From Xiphophorus maculatus (taxonomy: Eukaryota > Chordata > Actinopteri > Cyprinodontiformes > Poeciliidae): DNA of 64,000 nucleotides. A program made the position numbers and the translations under genes. Numbering within the stretch: position 1 is the stretch's first letter; each line of letters opens with the position of its first letter. A model generated the notes under the pieces. That model worked only from the letters and a program-made list of their open reading frames with translations, was not told the origin of the DNA and ran no database searches. Below, one piece after another: positions 25,701 through 38,200 of this stretch. Location of the stretch: assembly GCF_002775205.1 (NCBI RefSeq), contig NC_036447.1, forward strand, positions 7,800,501 to 7,864,500, in the 5' to 3' direction.

Positions 25701-28619
25701 ATAAAGTCAGGTCCAGCTAAAGATGAAACAAAACTGCTTTTCTTTCTCAGCTTAAAGTCGTCTGTTGTTGTTGTCTGACAGATCTGGCTGATGGCTCTGT
25801 GTGTGACGTTTGTGTTCGCCGTCACGCTGTCGGTGTTTCCTGTCATCACAGTCCGAGTGAAGACGGTCTACACGAAGAACGCTGACTGGGGTGAGACGCT
25901 GACAAACTGCAGCGCCGGAGGGAAGCAAGACGCATTATTTCATGCCTCATTCATTTATTTTTAAACCCTGTAAATAAAAATAGATATTTCAGAGAGAAAA
26001 AGAAAATCATATTTGTCGTTCATTTGCCTCATAATGGAGCCAATAGTTATTTAATATTTTAATTTTTTATAATATAAAGTAGAATAATCTCTGCAATTTC
26101 TATTTATGTATTTAATATGTAATTAATTTACTATTTTTAAGCAATAAAACAAATGTTATGTTTTGTTTTAATGCTGATTTGTACTTAGCCTGGTCTGTTT
26201 TCTGTGTCCTTCAGACAAAGTGTTTACCTGTGTGTGCTGCATTCTTGTTTTTAACATCATGGATTTGGCCGGCCGCAGCGCCCCGTCTCTCTTTCAGTGG
26301 GTGAGTCTGCAGACACGCTTCCAGAATATTCCTCACTTCTAAAGTTAAACGATCAACAACTTAAAGGAAAACTGGATTTTCTTCATTGTACTGAGCTTTT
26401 CTAAGAAGATTTTTGTGAAATTTCTGATTAAATTAATTGAAATGATCTATCTTTCCATTTAAAATCATAAAATTAAAAAGCAAGACGAAAGGTTTAGTCT
26501 TAACTTGTATTTTGAATTTAAAAAATACTTTTTTGCATAAGCTTCCCAGTTGGCTAAAGGGAGAAATTCACATTTTGCACCTTTTTATACGTTTAAAAAA
26601 ACAAAAACACTCAGCCTGTTTTTTGGCAATCAGTTGATGTTTTTGGTGTCTAGAAAAAGAGCAATTTCAAAAACCTTTGGTATGTAACGTCACAAATCAG
26701 CAGGCACTGCCCGTTACCTAGCAACCCTAGGGAAGCACAGCCCTGTTACCTAGCAACCCAAGCAGAGTTTCAGCTGGTTTTACTGCTGCAGACATTTGTC
26801 TGCTAGAAAAGATGAATGTTTTGTTGTTGACTTACTATCCAGAAACTATGTGCTACATTCTTGTTGTTTGTGCAGGAGGCTCTACTTCTGCTTTTCAAAG
26901 ATGTACGGTTGTAAAATTGCGCATCTGTTTGCAGCCATTTTCATGTGCGAGTGTAAACGTTGAGCTGGGGGCGCAGCCAGCAGCCACATTTTGTATAGGA
27001 TAAGTTAGACCTATCCTAACCTGTTCAAGGCTAAAGAGCTTTAAAGTTTCGACATGATTTCTGACTTCCTCTGCTGATGTTTGTGCAGCCGTCCAAACAG
27101 AGCCGTCTGTTTCCCGTCGCTGTTCTGTCCCGTCTCGTCTTCATCCCTCTGCTCATGATGTGCAACATTCCCAACTCGAAGCTCACCGTCCTCTTCAGAC
27201 ACGACAGCGCCTTTGTTGTCATCATGGCTCTGTTCTCCTTCTCTAACGGCTACCTGGCGACCCTCTGCATGGCCTACGCTCCACAGTAAGTACTAAACCA
27301 GAACCATGCAACATTAGACTCTCTCAGTCTTCTGATGGCTGTAAATCATCTCATCATTTTTATCGATGACCTTCTAAACATTGTTATAAGTTAACTGTAA
27401 CTAATCTTAATGTTTTAAACAGAGTGATGCGTAGTTCCAAGCTCTGTTCTGTTAGATGAAACTTCAATCAGCTTCCTTTGTTCAACAAACGGTCAAACTA
27501 ACTACAAACCACCGGCTGCTATGAGATTCTCTTATGATAACCGTGAGTACAAATAATACAGTTTCTACTGCAGTAGAAATTATTGCAGTAGAATAATACT
27601 GCAATAATAATTTTTGCAGTATTATTGCAATAATAAAACAGCAATAATGCTGTACTGTACATGCATGTAGCATAAATGTGTTATTTTGAAGTTTAGATTT
27701 AAGCAGAAATTATATTAAGTATCAGCTAAATCTAGCTGGAAAGATCTTGGAAAGGTAAGGTTTGAAAATCAGACACTTTTCAAAACACACTACGGATGCG
27801 ACCAAAGTTTTCTCCTAGATTTTTCTCTTACTTACGACGATGACGGATATGGATTAGAAATATTTATGAGACAATGGATGGTCATGATGGGGAAACTAAA
27901 AGAGCCCCAACCATCTCTCTCTTTACGTCCATCATCTACAAGACTTTGTAGTTGGTGTTTAGGTATTAATCTTCCGATCTTCCAGTAACGCAAAACTATC
28001 AAGTGATATTTACAAATTTTCTGTCAACTTTAAAACATTTTTTAACTTAAAAACAGGACAGGCTGCTGGAATAAATGACTGCCCGAGCACCGAGCTTAGC
28101 AAATTTTCTGGGGGAAAACCCTGTAACTAATATGTTGAGTATAAATGTATTTGTAATTTTCAGCAGTGAAAATAATTTTTATGTAGTAAATATGGCACCA
28201 AAACTGGCTCCACTCCAGCCCAGGGCCCCACATCTTTGTAAATTCAGTAATCGATCAAACATTCAGCACAAAAATAAAAATTTGATTTCAGTTTCCATCC
28301 AAACTACAGAGCTGTTGAAACATTCATCAGTCCGAACTGTTTAAAATATTTTCATGTTTCGCTTGTTTGGAACTAAATTTGCTAAATTACCAGCGCCACC
28401 TGCTGTCCAACATGAAAAGAATCAACATTCAAAGCGATCAAGCTGATGGTTAAAGCGGAGTCAGCTTCATTTTGGGTTTGGTGGCTCTAATAGTTTCTTT
28501 TCTGCAGGTTGGTGAGGAGCAGAGACTGTGAGACGGCCGGCTCTCTGATGACCTTCTTCCTCGTTCTGGGTCTGGCTGTGGGAGCCTCCTTCTCATTCCT
28601 ACTGGGAAATCTGGTTTAG
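22742..28619 (+). CDS. slc29a2: equilibrative nucleoside transporter (ENT2-like), twelve coding exons
   Basis: Exons are 22742-22779, 22868-22949, 23042-23190, 23302-23441, 23678-23812, 24798-24895, 25365-25440, 25547-25644, 25782-25890, 26215-26300, 27089-27285 and 28508-28619, giving 439 aa (human ENT2 is 456). The SLC29 family moves nucleosides and some bases across the plasma membrane by facilitated diffusion through eleven membrane segments. Visible hallmarks are TLLPWNFF in segment 1, sequons N47 and N53 in the first outer loop, LLSQLPLLLFTLLNS, SGQGLAGIFA, a hydrophilic inner loop at about 215-272, and NGYLATLCM near the end. LLSQLPLLLFTLLNS, LLFALTAALVQVDM and GYFVTPC favour ENT2; the CNIP stretch is closer to ENT1. 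Residue 27 is Glu where the family has Gly (GLGTLLPWN). The exon 2 donor (CAG then GTTTTT) is weak. Confidence 0.93.
24421..24730. mobile_element. palindromic MITE family A, copy 2
   Basis: Ends ACTGCAAAAACACAAAACC and GATTTTGTGTTTTTGCAGTG are inverted complements, and the two halves mirror each other through ACTTTTTCATC. It lies in slc29a2 intron 5, about 70 bases before the exon 6 acceptor. Confidence 0.85.
26540..27020. repeat. interspersed repeat with two X-box-like motifs
   Basis: It lies in slc29a2 intron 10 and resembles a fish interspersed repeat. Two copies of GTTACCTAGCAAC (26713-26725 and 26745-26757) fit the RFX consensus GTNRCC-N-RGYAAC. The 63-codon open frame at 26812-27003 is not supported as a gene. 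Confidence 0.45.
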
Positions 28620-29310
28620 ACAAAGTCCACGTAAAAACCCAACATAAAGCACGTAGATCAGGACTCTTGTATTTCTTTTTGCTCATGTTTGCATTTAGCA
28701 TTATCACTTTTTTTAATACTGTTTGTAATTATTTTACCATTTTTTAAGATTTATTTTTAACTTTTTCAAAACAACTTAAACATTTGGAGCACTAAAGCCA
28801 ACACAAAAAATTAATTAAAATTAGCACTCACTATCTCCTTCTGCTGGTAAGATGAGGAGAATGCATAAAAGTTTAAAGCTTGTGTTTAGAAGTAAAGAAA
28901 GGTCAATGCAGCTAATAAGAATTTCTTTCTAACTGTAACACAAACAACCACATAAATCAGTCTTTGTTAATCTGTAGATATTTTTTTACATATTTTGATG
29001 CACTAAATTGACGCTTTATGGTTTACAAAGGGATTTTTGTCTGAAGTGCCTTTATTGTTTGATCTTGTATGCTGCTTATTTATATTCTCTGTGGCTTTTT
29101 TGTAATGTAAGATTCTTGTTTTCTATATATTTATAAAACCGGTTTTGTAAAACTGATCCTTTTTCATTCAAGTTGCTTAAAAAGTTGTGTGTGTGTGAGG
29201 CAAAGTAGTTTTTGTATGATTGTCTGTTTTTAATCTCCTAGAATGGAGTTCTTTTCTTTGTGGGTTTTTTTTTTGTACTTCCTCAATTAAAGTATAAATA
29301 ATAAAATGCT
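28620..29310 (+). other. slc29a2: slc29a2 3' untranslated region
   Basis: AT-rich sequence from the stop codon to a canonical AATAAA at 29300-29305, which gives a UTR of normal length. Confidence 0.7.
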
Positions 29311-30469
29311 AGTTTTACAAAGGCTCATGTTCGTTTCTGAATATTAACATTTCATTTCTCTAAATTGTGCTGAGAACTGTTTGGTTTGAGCCTGAGTGGA
29401 GTGAGGGCGCCACCTAGTGGTGAGGTTTTCGTCCCTTTTAGAAGGCTGGTGTTCCTTTACAGCGTCACTGCCATCGTTAATTAATTTTTTATTTGTTCAT
29501 TATATTCAGGTAGTTTTCATCTGGTTGATGTTGATATTTAGACAAGAAAAACAAAAGAAATATATATTTATTTATTAACGATATAATTATTGGCTAGAAG
29601 GAGAAAGAGCTGCTTAGAGTTTTTTATATAATTTGAACAAGACAAAATTAAAAATGCTAAAAGAGGAATTTTGGGTAGAACATATTTACAGAAAAAAATT
29701 GTTAATTTTTTCTTAAATGCAAAATGCGGTGTGTTTTTTTTTATTTAGCAGTTTTTGCTTAATAACTTTTCTGACTTTGTTGTTAAAGGAAAAAAAACAG
29801 TAAGAGCAAATATCCTTTCATTTGCACAGTACCCAAAACCAGCGAGAACAATTGTTCAAGCATGCAAAGCATAAGTCGACAAAAGCAACTAACAAAATAG
29901 AGCAACTCCACCATGTTGCCAAAATGAGCAACGTAGTTCTAGGATCACCTTTAGTTGCGTCACCGTTGATCTGAGCAGCACTTTGCCTCCACTGACCGTG
30001 TTTCCTCTCTCACAGGCTCGGCCCTTTCCTTTAGCCAACAGACCTCTGGCTTCCTCCCATTCTTCCACTCTGTGGAAAATAAAAATAAAATTCGGAGAGT
30101 GCTTCTGACTTTCACTAAATCACAGAAAGTAAGAGTGAAGCCTTACCATCAGAAGAATTTCTTTTATTCTATTTCCTGCATAGTTGGTGAGTACTTCTGG
30201 GACGTAAATCACGCTTGTTTTTTAGACTTATGGAAAGGAAGTTCTTATCAGATTTCTTAATATTCCTGCTGACACGATTACTAAATATATTCACCTTCCA
30301 TTGAAATGACCGCAGATTGCTGAGTTTAATGTACAGATCCAAGTTGTTGTACTGTTTCCTTTGTTATTCACAAGTTTTTATTTTTGTTTTCCCCTCTTTC
30401 GACTAGATGAATCTTAAAACCTGACTGAAGATTAATTATGTAGTCTGCAGATGAGTTCGCTGCTTTCCA
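29311..30469. other. intergenic, no recognised feature
   Basis: AT-rich sequence between slc29a2 and lgalsl. GGCGCCACCTAGTGGTG at about 29407-29423 resembles a CTCF-type core, unverified. Nothing else can be supported. Confidence 0.5.
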
Positions 30470-30840
30470 GAGTACCCAGAGAGAACATGCGAACTCCGGC
30501 CTTGTCACTCCCTAGTGGGGTCAGGAGGGGTTCTGGTGCCTATCTCCAGTGTGACATTTCAGGCGAGAGGCAGGGTTCACCCTGGACAGGACACCAGTCC
30601 ATGGCAGGGCAACACAGAGACAGACAGGACAAACAACCACACACACAAATCTAGGGAGAATTTAGAGAGACCAATTAACCTGACAGTCATGTCTTTGGAC
30701 TGTGGGAGGAAGCCGGAGAACCCAGAGAGAACATGCAAACTCCGGCCCTGGGCTGGGAATCGAACCCAGGGCCAGAGTTTGCAGAACCTTCTTGGTGCAA
30801 GGCAACAGCGCTGCCAACTGCGCCACTGTGCAGCCCACAG
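30470..30840 (-). mobile_element. SINE-like repeat with pol III boxes
   Basis: Read on the minus strand it begins TGGGCTGCACAGTGGCGCAG, with an A-box-like TGGCGCAGTTGGTAGCGC and a B-box GGTTCGATTCC about 45 bases further on, then CGGCTTCCTCCCACAGTCC. The box spacing fits a tRNA-derived SINE. The distal part has the GGGGTCAGGAGGGG and GGCGAGAGGCAGGGTTCACC block. Confidence 0.7.
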
Positions 30841-32204
30841 TTTGCTGCTTTAGGAATATAAATTCAGTTCCTGTGTGAAAAATTCTGACAGAAACTTTCA
30901 TGTTAAAAACAGTTTTAATTCTCACCATACGGCAGAATAGATACTTGTAGATAATTTGAGTTGTCACAAGATGCTCCAGTTGTCATGATGAGGTGTTAAA
31001 TCCTCAAGAAAATTTTTATTGCAAGTAAATCTATGGTTATATTTAACACTCACCAAATTTAGAATAATCTTCAGTTTTATATATATATATATATATTCCA
31101 TCACTTGAATGAATTTAACCACTTACTTTTAAATGACCAACATTCTGATAGCAATATATTTTACTTTTTCAGTATTAAAGCCTTTCATAGTTAACATACT
31201 TGTTTATTTAGTGTTTTTGTAATTTCTTAATAAACAGCTGAAATGTTTTGATCTGTAAATTCATCCCAGCAGGACCAGCGTATAAACAAAAGTTAAGTGT
31301 ACAGTTTTAAAACCCTTTTTTTCTGCAAAGGTGAAGCTCACATGTTCTTACTTTTTATTTGTTTTGGTCTTCATGAAACCAGATATTTACATTCCTCACC
31401 TTTTGAGAATGTAATTGAAAATGACCAATTTTTTCTTGGTTAGAATTACGAAAATAATTTCTATTTGCTAAATGCCAAGAAGCTTAGAGAGAATATTTTC
31501 TAGAAATTTTTTTTTTTGCTTCTCAAATTCAAAAATTTACATTTGGTCAGAATGAGGGACAACTGTCTTGTCAAAATATATGATTTGAATCAAATCTTTT
31601 CCCACAAATTTCTCACCAATAATTTTGATAATTCTAACTAAGCTAAAACAAGAAAAGTTTGGCCGGATTTAACTTCAGACAGTGAGAAAGAAACGTGTTC
31701 TTGTCTTTTTATTCTGTGTATGTAAATATCTAGTTCTAACTTTATAAAAGTTCATAAACAAATGAACTCTCTTGTAGATGTTACAATGTTTCTTATCCCA
31801 AGAATTAGCGTCAGACTGCTGCATCCTTGGTGCACAAAGGAGCGTTATCGCAGGTCCTTCCTCCCAGCAGCAACTTTATAGCAGAAAAACTGAAAAAACA
31901 CTCCAACTGCATCTTTAAAATCTCAAAAATGAGCATAAGATTCATGTCCATAATTATACTTTTAATCAAAAGTTTGAGTTTTGTTTTAATGCGCTGCCTG
32001 TGAATTATCCAGAGCTTCTTTTTTCATGAATCTGAGAAACAAATGAAGCTGTGAAACTTAATTTGCGGGAGACTGAGGAGGAGTTAGCGCCTAACAATGA
32101 GCGCATTTCTTATTGACCTGGCAGAGAAAGGCATGTGGGGGCAGCTGATTATCAGAGCTGCGCTGTGTGCTGGAGGGTAATCAGGAAGGTTGAAGCTTTC
32201 CGTC

Positions 32205-32285
32205 AGTGTTGATTCAGTCCTAAGCGACGTCACAGCCAGTCAAACTGGAGCTGCGGCTTATTGCTCTGCTGTTTGCTTCCTGCAG
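32205..32285 (+). promoter_or_regulatory. lgalsl: possible lgalsl promoter-proximal region with CRE-like site
   Basis: GCGACGTCACAG at about 32224-32235 holds a half-conserved CRE (ACGTCA). CTGTTTGCTTCCTGCAG, ending at 32285, could instead be a splice acceptor, in which case the true promoter lies further upstream. Confidence 0.35.
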
Positions 32286-35200
32286 ATGAAAATGGCTGAA
32301 TCGCACAGGGTGACAGCGCAGGGCAGGAAGGTAAGTTTGCACACCTGACGACAAGCAAGTAGGAGTTAACAATTAACCAGAACATTAAAAAAGTGTCTAA
32401 AAAACTTTCTTCAATTTTGTGAATGTAGCTGGAGTTCTCTGGTGACAGCTAATATCTGAACTTTGTACTTGTTTGAGTTTTCTAAAGCGATGTGAACTTG
32501 CTTTTGTCCGAAGTAGAATCAAGTCATCAAAAATACGCAAAAGATCCTTTTGAAAACTATCAAAATAAAAGCTTCGTTTTAACTTTGCAGGTTAGAAAAG
32601 CCCCTTTTGAACTACTAACATTAAAAATCCATCCATCCATTTTCTAACACACTTGTCCCTTAGAGGGGTCGGGAGGGCAAGAGGCGGGGTCACCCTGGAC
32701 AGGTCGCCAGTCTGTTCAGGGCAACACAGAGACAGACTGGAGGAAGCCGGAGTACCCGGAGAGAACCCAGCATGCACAGGGAGAACATGCAGAAAGACCC
32801 CCGGCCGGGAATCGAACCCAGGACCTTCCTGCTGCAAGGCAACAGCTCTAAGAACTGCGCCACTGTGCAGCCCTAACATTAAAAATAACGATCTAATATT
32901 ATTTATTTATCTGTATATTTATACTATTTTCCCGTCTTTATTATTTTTATATTTTTTTTAGCTAAATTTTATACCCTCTTTATTTATTTGGATGGAAATT
33001 TTCCATTTCATATTTTCTTAAACTCAATAAATATGTGAATGTACTGTTGCAGGCAGTCGCTGAAGCACCTGACAGTTGGTCAAAACAACAAAGTAATCGG
33101 ATTATAACTTGATAATTCAGTCAAGAAAATTTTAACACTTTCATGCAAACACAAAATGCGACTGCTATCAAACTCCTTCAAGGCTGTGAAATGAGGAATC
33201 TTCTGTTTCAACTGACTGTTGGTTGCTCCAGCAACTGCCTGAGAATCACTTTACCTGCAACTACACCATGTAAGGCCTCTGGTGATTGTTCTAAACAGCT
33301 CTGCAGAAATCGAATCCTTTTAATACCTTTTGTTGATTCTACATTAACATCCATATCCAGAGGAGGGTAGAGTATCCAAAATATTACTCAAGTAAGAGTA
33401 GCATTACTTTAACATATTTTTACTCAAATAAAAAGCCTTCCAAGAAATTACTCAAGTCAGAGTAAAAAAGCATTTTGTAAAACGTCTACTCAAGTTATGA
33501 CTAATTAATCAAATGATCAATCATTTAATATTTTAAAAATATAAAGTTATGTGGAAATTTTGGTATTTTATAGATCGAAATTACAATAAGTCATGTAAAA
33601 AACATCATTACAAAACAAAAAAATCAGGCAAAATATTTTATTTCTTCAAATTATTTTCTTTCAATAAAAAACTTATGAAACTAACAAAAACTGCATGTCT
33701 GTGTCTGGTGAATGTTTGGTTAAAACATGTTTGTTTTTCACTCAATGGGTCAATCCAGAAGTGTTACTAAAGTAAGAGTAGTGATTAGTGGTGCACAATA
33801 TATCGGCACAACATCAGTATCGGCAGATATTAGTTATTTTTTTAACATCGGCACTGGTCTGGTAAATAAAACCACACTGATATTAACAAACAATATTTAT
33901 TTTTATTTATATATATATTGGTTATTGGCCATAACAGCATATTGGTGCATCCCTAGTAGTGATACTTCATAATAAAATTACTCAAATAATTTTATTATTT
34001 AAAAAGATTACTCAGATAAAAGTAAAACGTAGAGTGTAGTAAATTACTCCTAAAAGTATTTTTTCTCTAAAATGTTATTCAACTTGTTCCTACCCTAATC
34101 TCTTCATAGTGTTTTATTTTGTTCCACATTTTTCCTTGTTTCAGATGTAACAAGACAAAATCTTCACTAAAGATTGAAGATCTTTAAATACATTTTAAAA
34201 ATCCTTTTTTACGTATTTCCTCTTGTTATCGAAACTGAAAATGTAGATTAGATTCTAAATAAAAGCATCCATCCTTTTCAAAAATAAATCTCTAACGAAG
34301 TTGACACTAAAAGCTTTTATTTTGAATTCTAAACTAATGTAATCAAACTTCCTGCTTCTCTGGAGCTGCAGTTCAGCACATGGCAGTCACAGGACCAGCC
34401 TTGTTACATCACCTTGTGAACTTAGTACCCGACACATAAAAACAGATTAAAATGTTTTCTCCACACATAGAAACATATCTGTAATTAAATACAACAGTTT
34501 AAAAAAATTAACTATATTGGAGCTCTTTAGAAAAAGCCCAGAAAAGTTATGATGCATTATTTCCTTTCTTTCAGAAATGGAGTTTACCACAGAGAGACGA
34601 GACGGAGCCGAACAAATTGGTCTCTCGATGTCCGGATGGAGAAGCTGAAAGAAAACTGGTAAAAAATAATAATAATGAAAGCAACACATGCAAACCCAGG
34701 AGACAAACAATACGTTGAAAAAATACCTTCTTCATAAAGAGTAATGTTCTGAAAGAATATTTCATAATTTTTCTTTTCATAATACATCAGTTTACACTAC
34801 AAAAACACTAAATCTTACTAAGTATTTTTGGTTAAGTTTCTAGTACAAATATCTTAGTTCACTTGAAATAAGACAAAACTAACTTATAAATGTCCTTTCA
34901 GCAAGAAATACAAGCTTGTTTTAACTTAATAATTCCTTCATATTGATAGAAAAAATACCTGCAAAAACACAAAATCTTACCAAGCAATTTTGGTCTCATT
35001 TCTAGTGTAGATTTCTTAGTACACTTGAAATATGACAAACTAACTTAAAAATAACTTTTTAGTAAGATGTAGAGGCTTGTTTTAAGTAAATAATTCCTTA
35101 TTATTGACAAAAAAGTGCTTGTTCCAGTGGCAGATAAATTAACTTGTAACAAGGAAAAAATGTTGTTTTATAAGTGAAATAATCTACCAATGAAACAAGT

Positions 35201-38200
35201 ACATTTTTATCAATAATAAGGAATTATTTACTTAAAATAAGGCTCTGTATCTTACTGTAAACCTACTTGTAAGTTTGTTTTGTCTTATTTCAGGTGTGGT
35301 AAGATATGTATTGTATTAGAAACCAAAAATACTTGGTAAGATTTTGTGTTTGTGTGTAAACGCCCTGAAGAAAGAGAATATTTTAATAAAAGATGGTGCT
35401 TCTGCTCCAGCGATTATTATTATCTAATATTATTATTATCGATTCTTAACTCAGTTAGCTTACAAACATACACAATGATATCAAACTTGAAACAGCAGTA
35501 GCTATGGTGGCTAACAACGGTGCTAACAATGGAGCTAACAACGGAGTTTGTTAACATTCGGAGAGTCAAAAAAGAAAAACAATTCACAAGCTTTCTGAAA
35601 GTTAATAAACTAATTTACAACCTACAGGTGTGTTTATATATACTCATACCTGAAGAAGGGAAATATTAAAAAAAAAGAACCGGACACGGTGCTTGTGTTC
35701 GAGCGATCTAAGGAGGAAGTTCCGGTGCTCTTCACTAGCGCTAGACTCCCCCTGCTGGTTGAATCTGACCACTGCATCAGCCAAATCAGACTAGATATTA
35801 AGATCTTCAGCACAAACTGGTGGCAAAGCGTACAACCTTTTAACATCAAAAAGAGTAAATGTACCTCTGAATGGTAAATAACCAAATTTCAATCCATCAA
35901 ATTTGCAGTGTAAACTGTGGGAGCATTAATAATTGTTTCTCTGAGCTTATTGCTGATACTTTCCTTCTTGGCATTGTTTTAACACTCTTAAATATCACCT
36001 GGTCAACAAAATGTGAAAACCTCCGCTTCTTTTAAACGCATTATTAGTTGTTGATGATGAGTAATACACTGTGTTTGTTATCAACTTAGTGCATTATAGT
36101 GTATGTCAGAGGCGATATGACCTTAACCTTTAATCACAATATTTGTTTGGTACTATTTTGGTAACAATAAAAGTGAATAAGAACTGTTTTCTCTCTCTTT
36201 TAGGAGCACAGCAATCATGGACCCACAAATACAAATACTGCTTTTGGAAAACATTCCCATTTCTGTTTAGGACACCAAGACTTATTCACAAAATAAGTGT
36301 GATTTTTATCACTAAACTCCACACAGTAATTGCATTTAATCACATTTTCACATTTATTTAATGATGGAGAACAGTAAAAACAGCAACTCCAACAATATGG
36401 AAGGTTTTGAGGAGTTTTAAACATCATTAGTGACTATTATAAATTATAAACAATTCACTAAATACCCATAACATGTCTAACATTTTATTTACCTAAGACA
36501 TTCTAGACCTGATAGTTTTTTAATGTGAGATTCTGACGATATTGTGAAAAATTTGCTGTTTTATCAAAAGCTAAGATGAATTAAAGATAAATCTGTAAAT
36601 CTGTTTTTTCTGCTGGTCTCTTTGATAAATTCAACCTGATTTTAATTTATTTCAGTTCTAGTTCAAATCTTACTTACAGAAATTTGAACCACACCAACAT
36701 GTTTCAATGAAACTGTTCATATTTTAAAAATTATTAAAAACTATTATATTGTTCATTCATTTAATTTTCCTTCAGGATTGATAAATTACTGCTGATTTAA
36801 CACCTTAAAGTGCCACGCTCAGTCCAAAGAGATGCACAACTTAATTTTAAATCATATTAAATTGTCTCTCTGTTGCCATGGAAACACTTTGTGCTTCCAG
36901 GAAGTTCCTTTCAGAGGTCACATCACCGGCGGGCTGCAGCCAGGGAAGAAGGTGATCTTGGTTGGGGTTGTGGATCCGAGTCCTGATCGGTAAAAGTCTG
37001 GTTATTTAAATTTTATCTTGTTTGTTACTAAATAATTATTTAAGTGAGATATTTTTTAATGTGTAGTACTTTTCATTTCATTGGTAGTAGAGGTGTAAAG
37101 AGCCTCTGCACAAATCAGGAGTTTTATGTCTTTTTACTATGAAGGGAAAATTTAAAACACACCAAAATTTCTTATCACACTGTAAAACATTTGAAGTTGA
37201 TTTAACTTGAAAATGAAAGTCCATCTGCTGACTTGGAAATGCAATTTAAGTCATCAAGAAAATTGTTTTGGTTTTAACTCAGAAATTAAAGTTCATGAAG
37301 CTGATTTAACAAGAGACAAGTTGTCTAAACATTGTTTTTTTATATTTATTAATCTTGAATTGTTTTAACTTAATTCTGCAATTTAAATCAAATAATTATT
37401 TCACAATATGTAAGAAAAAAACTGTCCTCACCTGGTTAAAGAGCCACATTTCTCTATTATTTTACTCACAATATCAAGTTTAAATAACAACTTATTTTAC
37501 TTTAGAATAATTTAAATTCTTGTTTCAAATTGCATGAACAAAATTTCTGATCTGATGATGAATTTTATTAAACATCACAATTAATTCAGCTCAGAAACAT
37601 TTAGTGTGAACAGGACATTATCCTCAAGCTTTAAAATAAACATTTGCCTTAATAAAACACAAGAGTCAGATCAATGTAACGCTCTTCCATCTCAGGATAC
37701 AGAAACAAGCCGCTAAGCATTCTGGGAAATAGTTCCCACTCCTGTCTTTTTCTTCTTTCAATTTTTTTAAGTGCTAACCTAAAAACTCCAGTTTATTAAA
37801 CTCTTGGAGGTTTGACAAAATTAATAAAAATGTTACCACAACTTACTGCTGTAAGTTTATCTTTCACAAACTCACATTCAGGTTCACAATATTAAACCCG
37901 CTAGATGTATTCGACTTAAAGAGTAGAAGATAGAAGACACAACTAAATGCAGCTCAAATGTTTTACAGTGCAGGATTGAATTAAAACCAAAGCTTCAACT
38001 TAAAGCACTACACCTCCTCTGCAGGCGTAAATCCACTGTATTATTGCCACTGGAATTAGATGTTCTGTCTGCTTAATGGCCGCCATACGTCTTCTGTTCT
38101 CCAGGTTCTACATTGCTCTGACATGCGGCCGTGGGTCCAGGGAACCGCCACCTAACGTGGCGCTGGAGCTCTGTGTTCGATTTAAAGACAGACAGATCCT

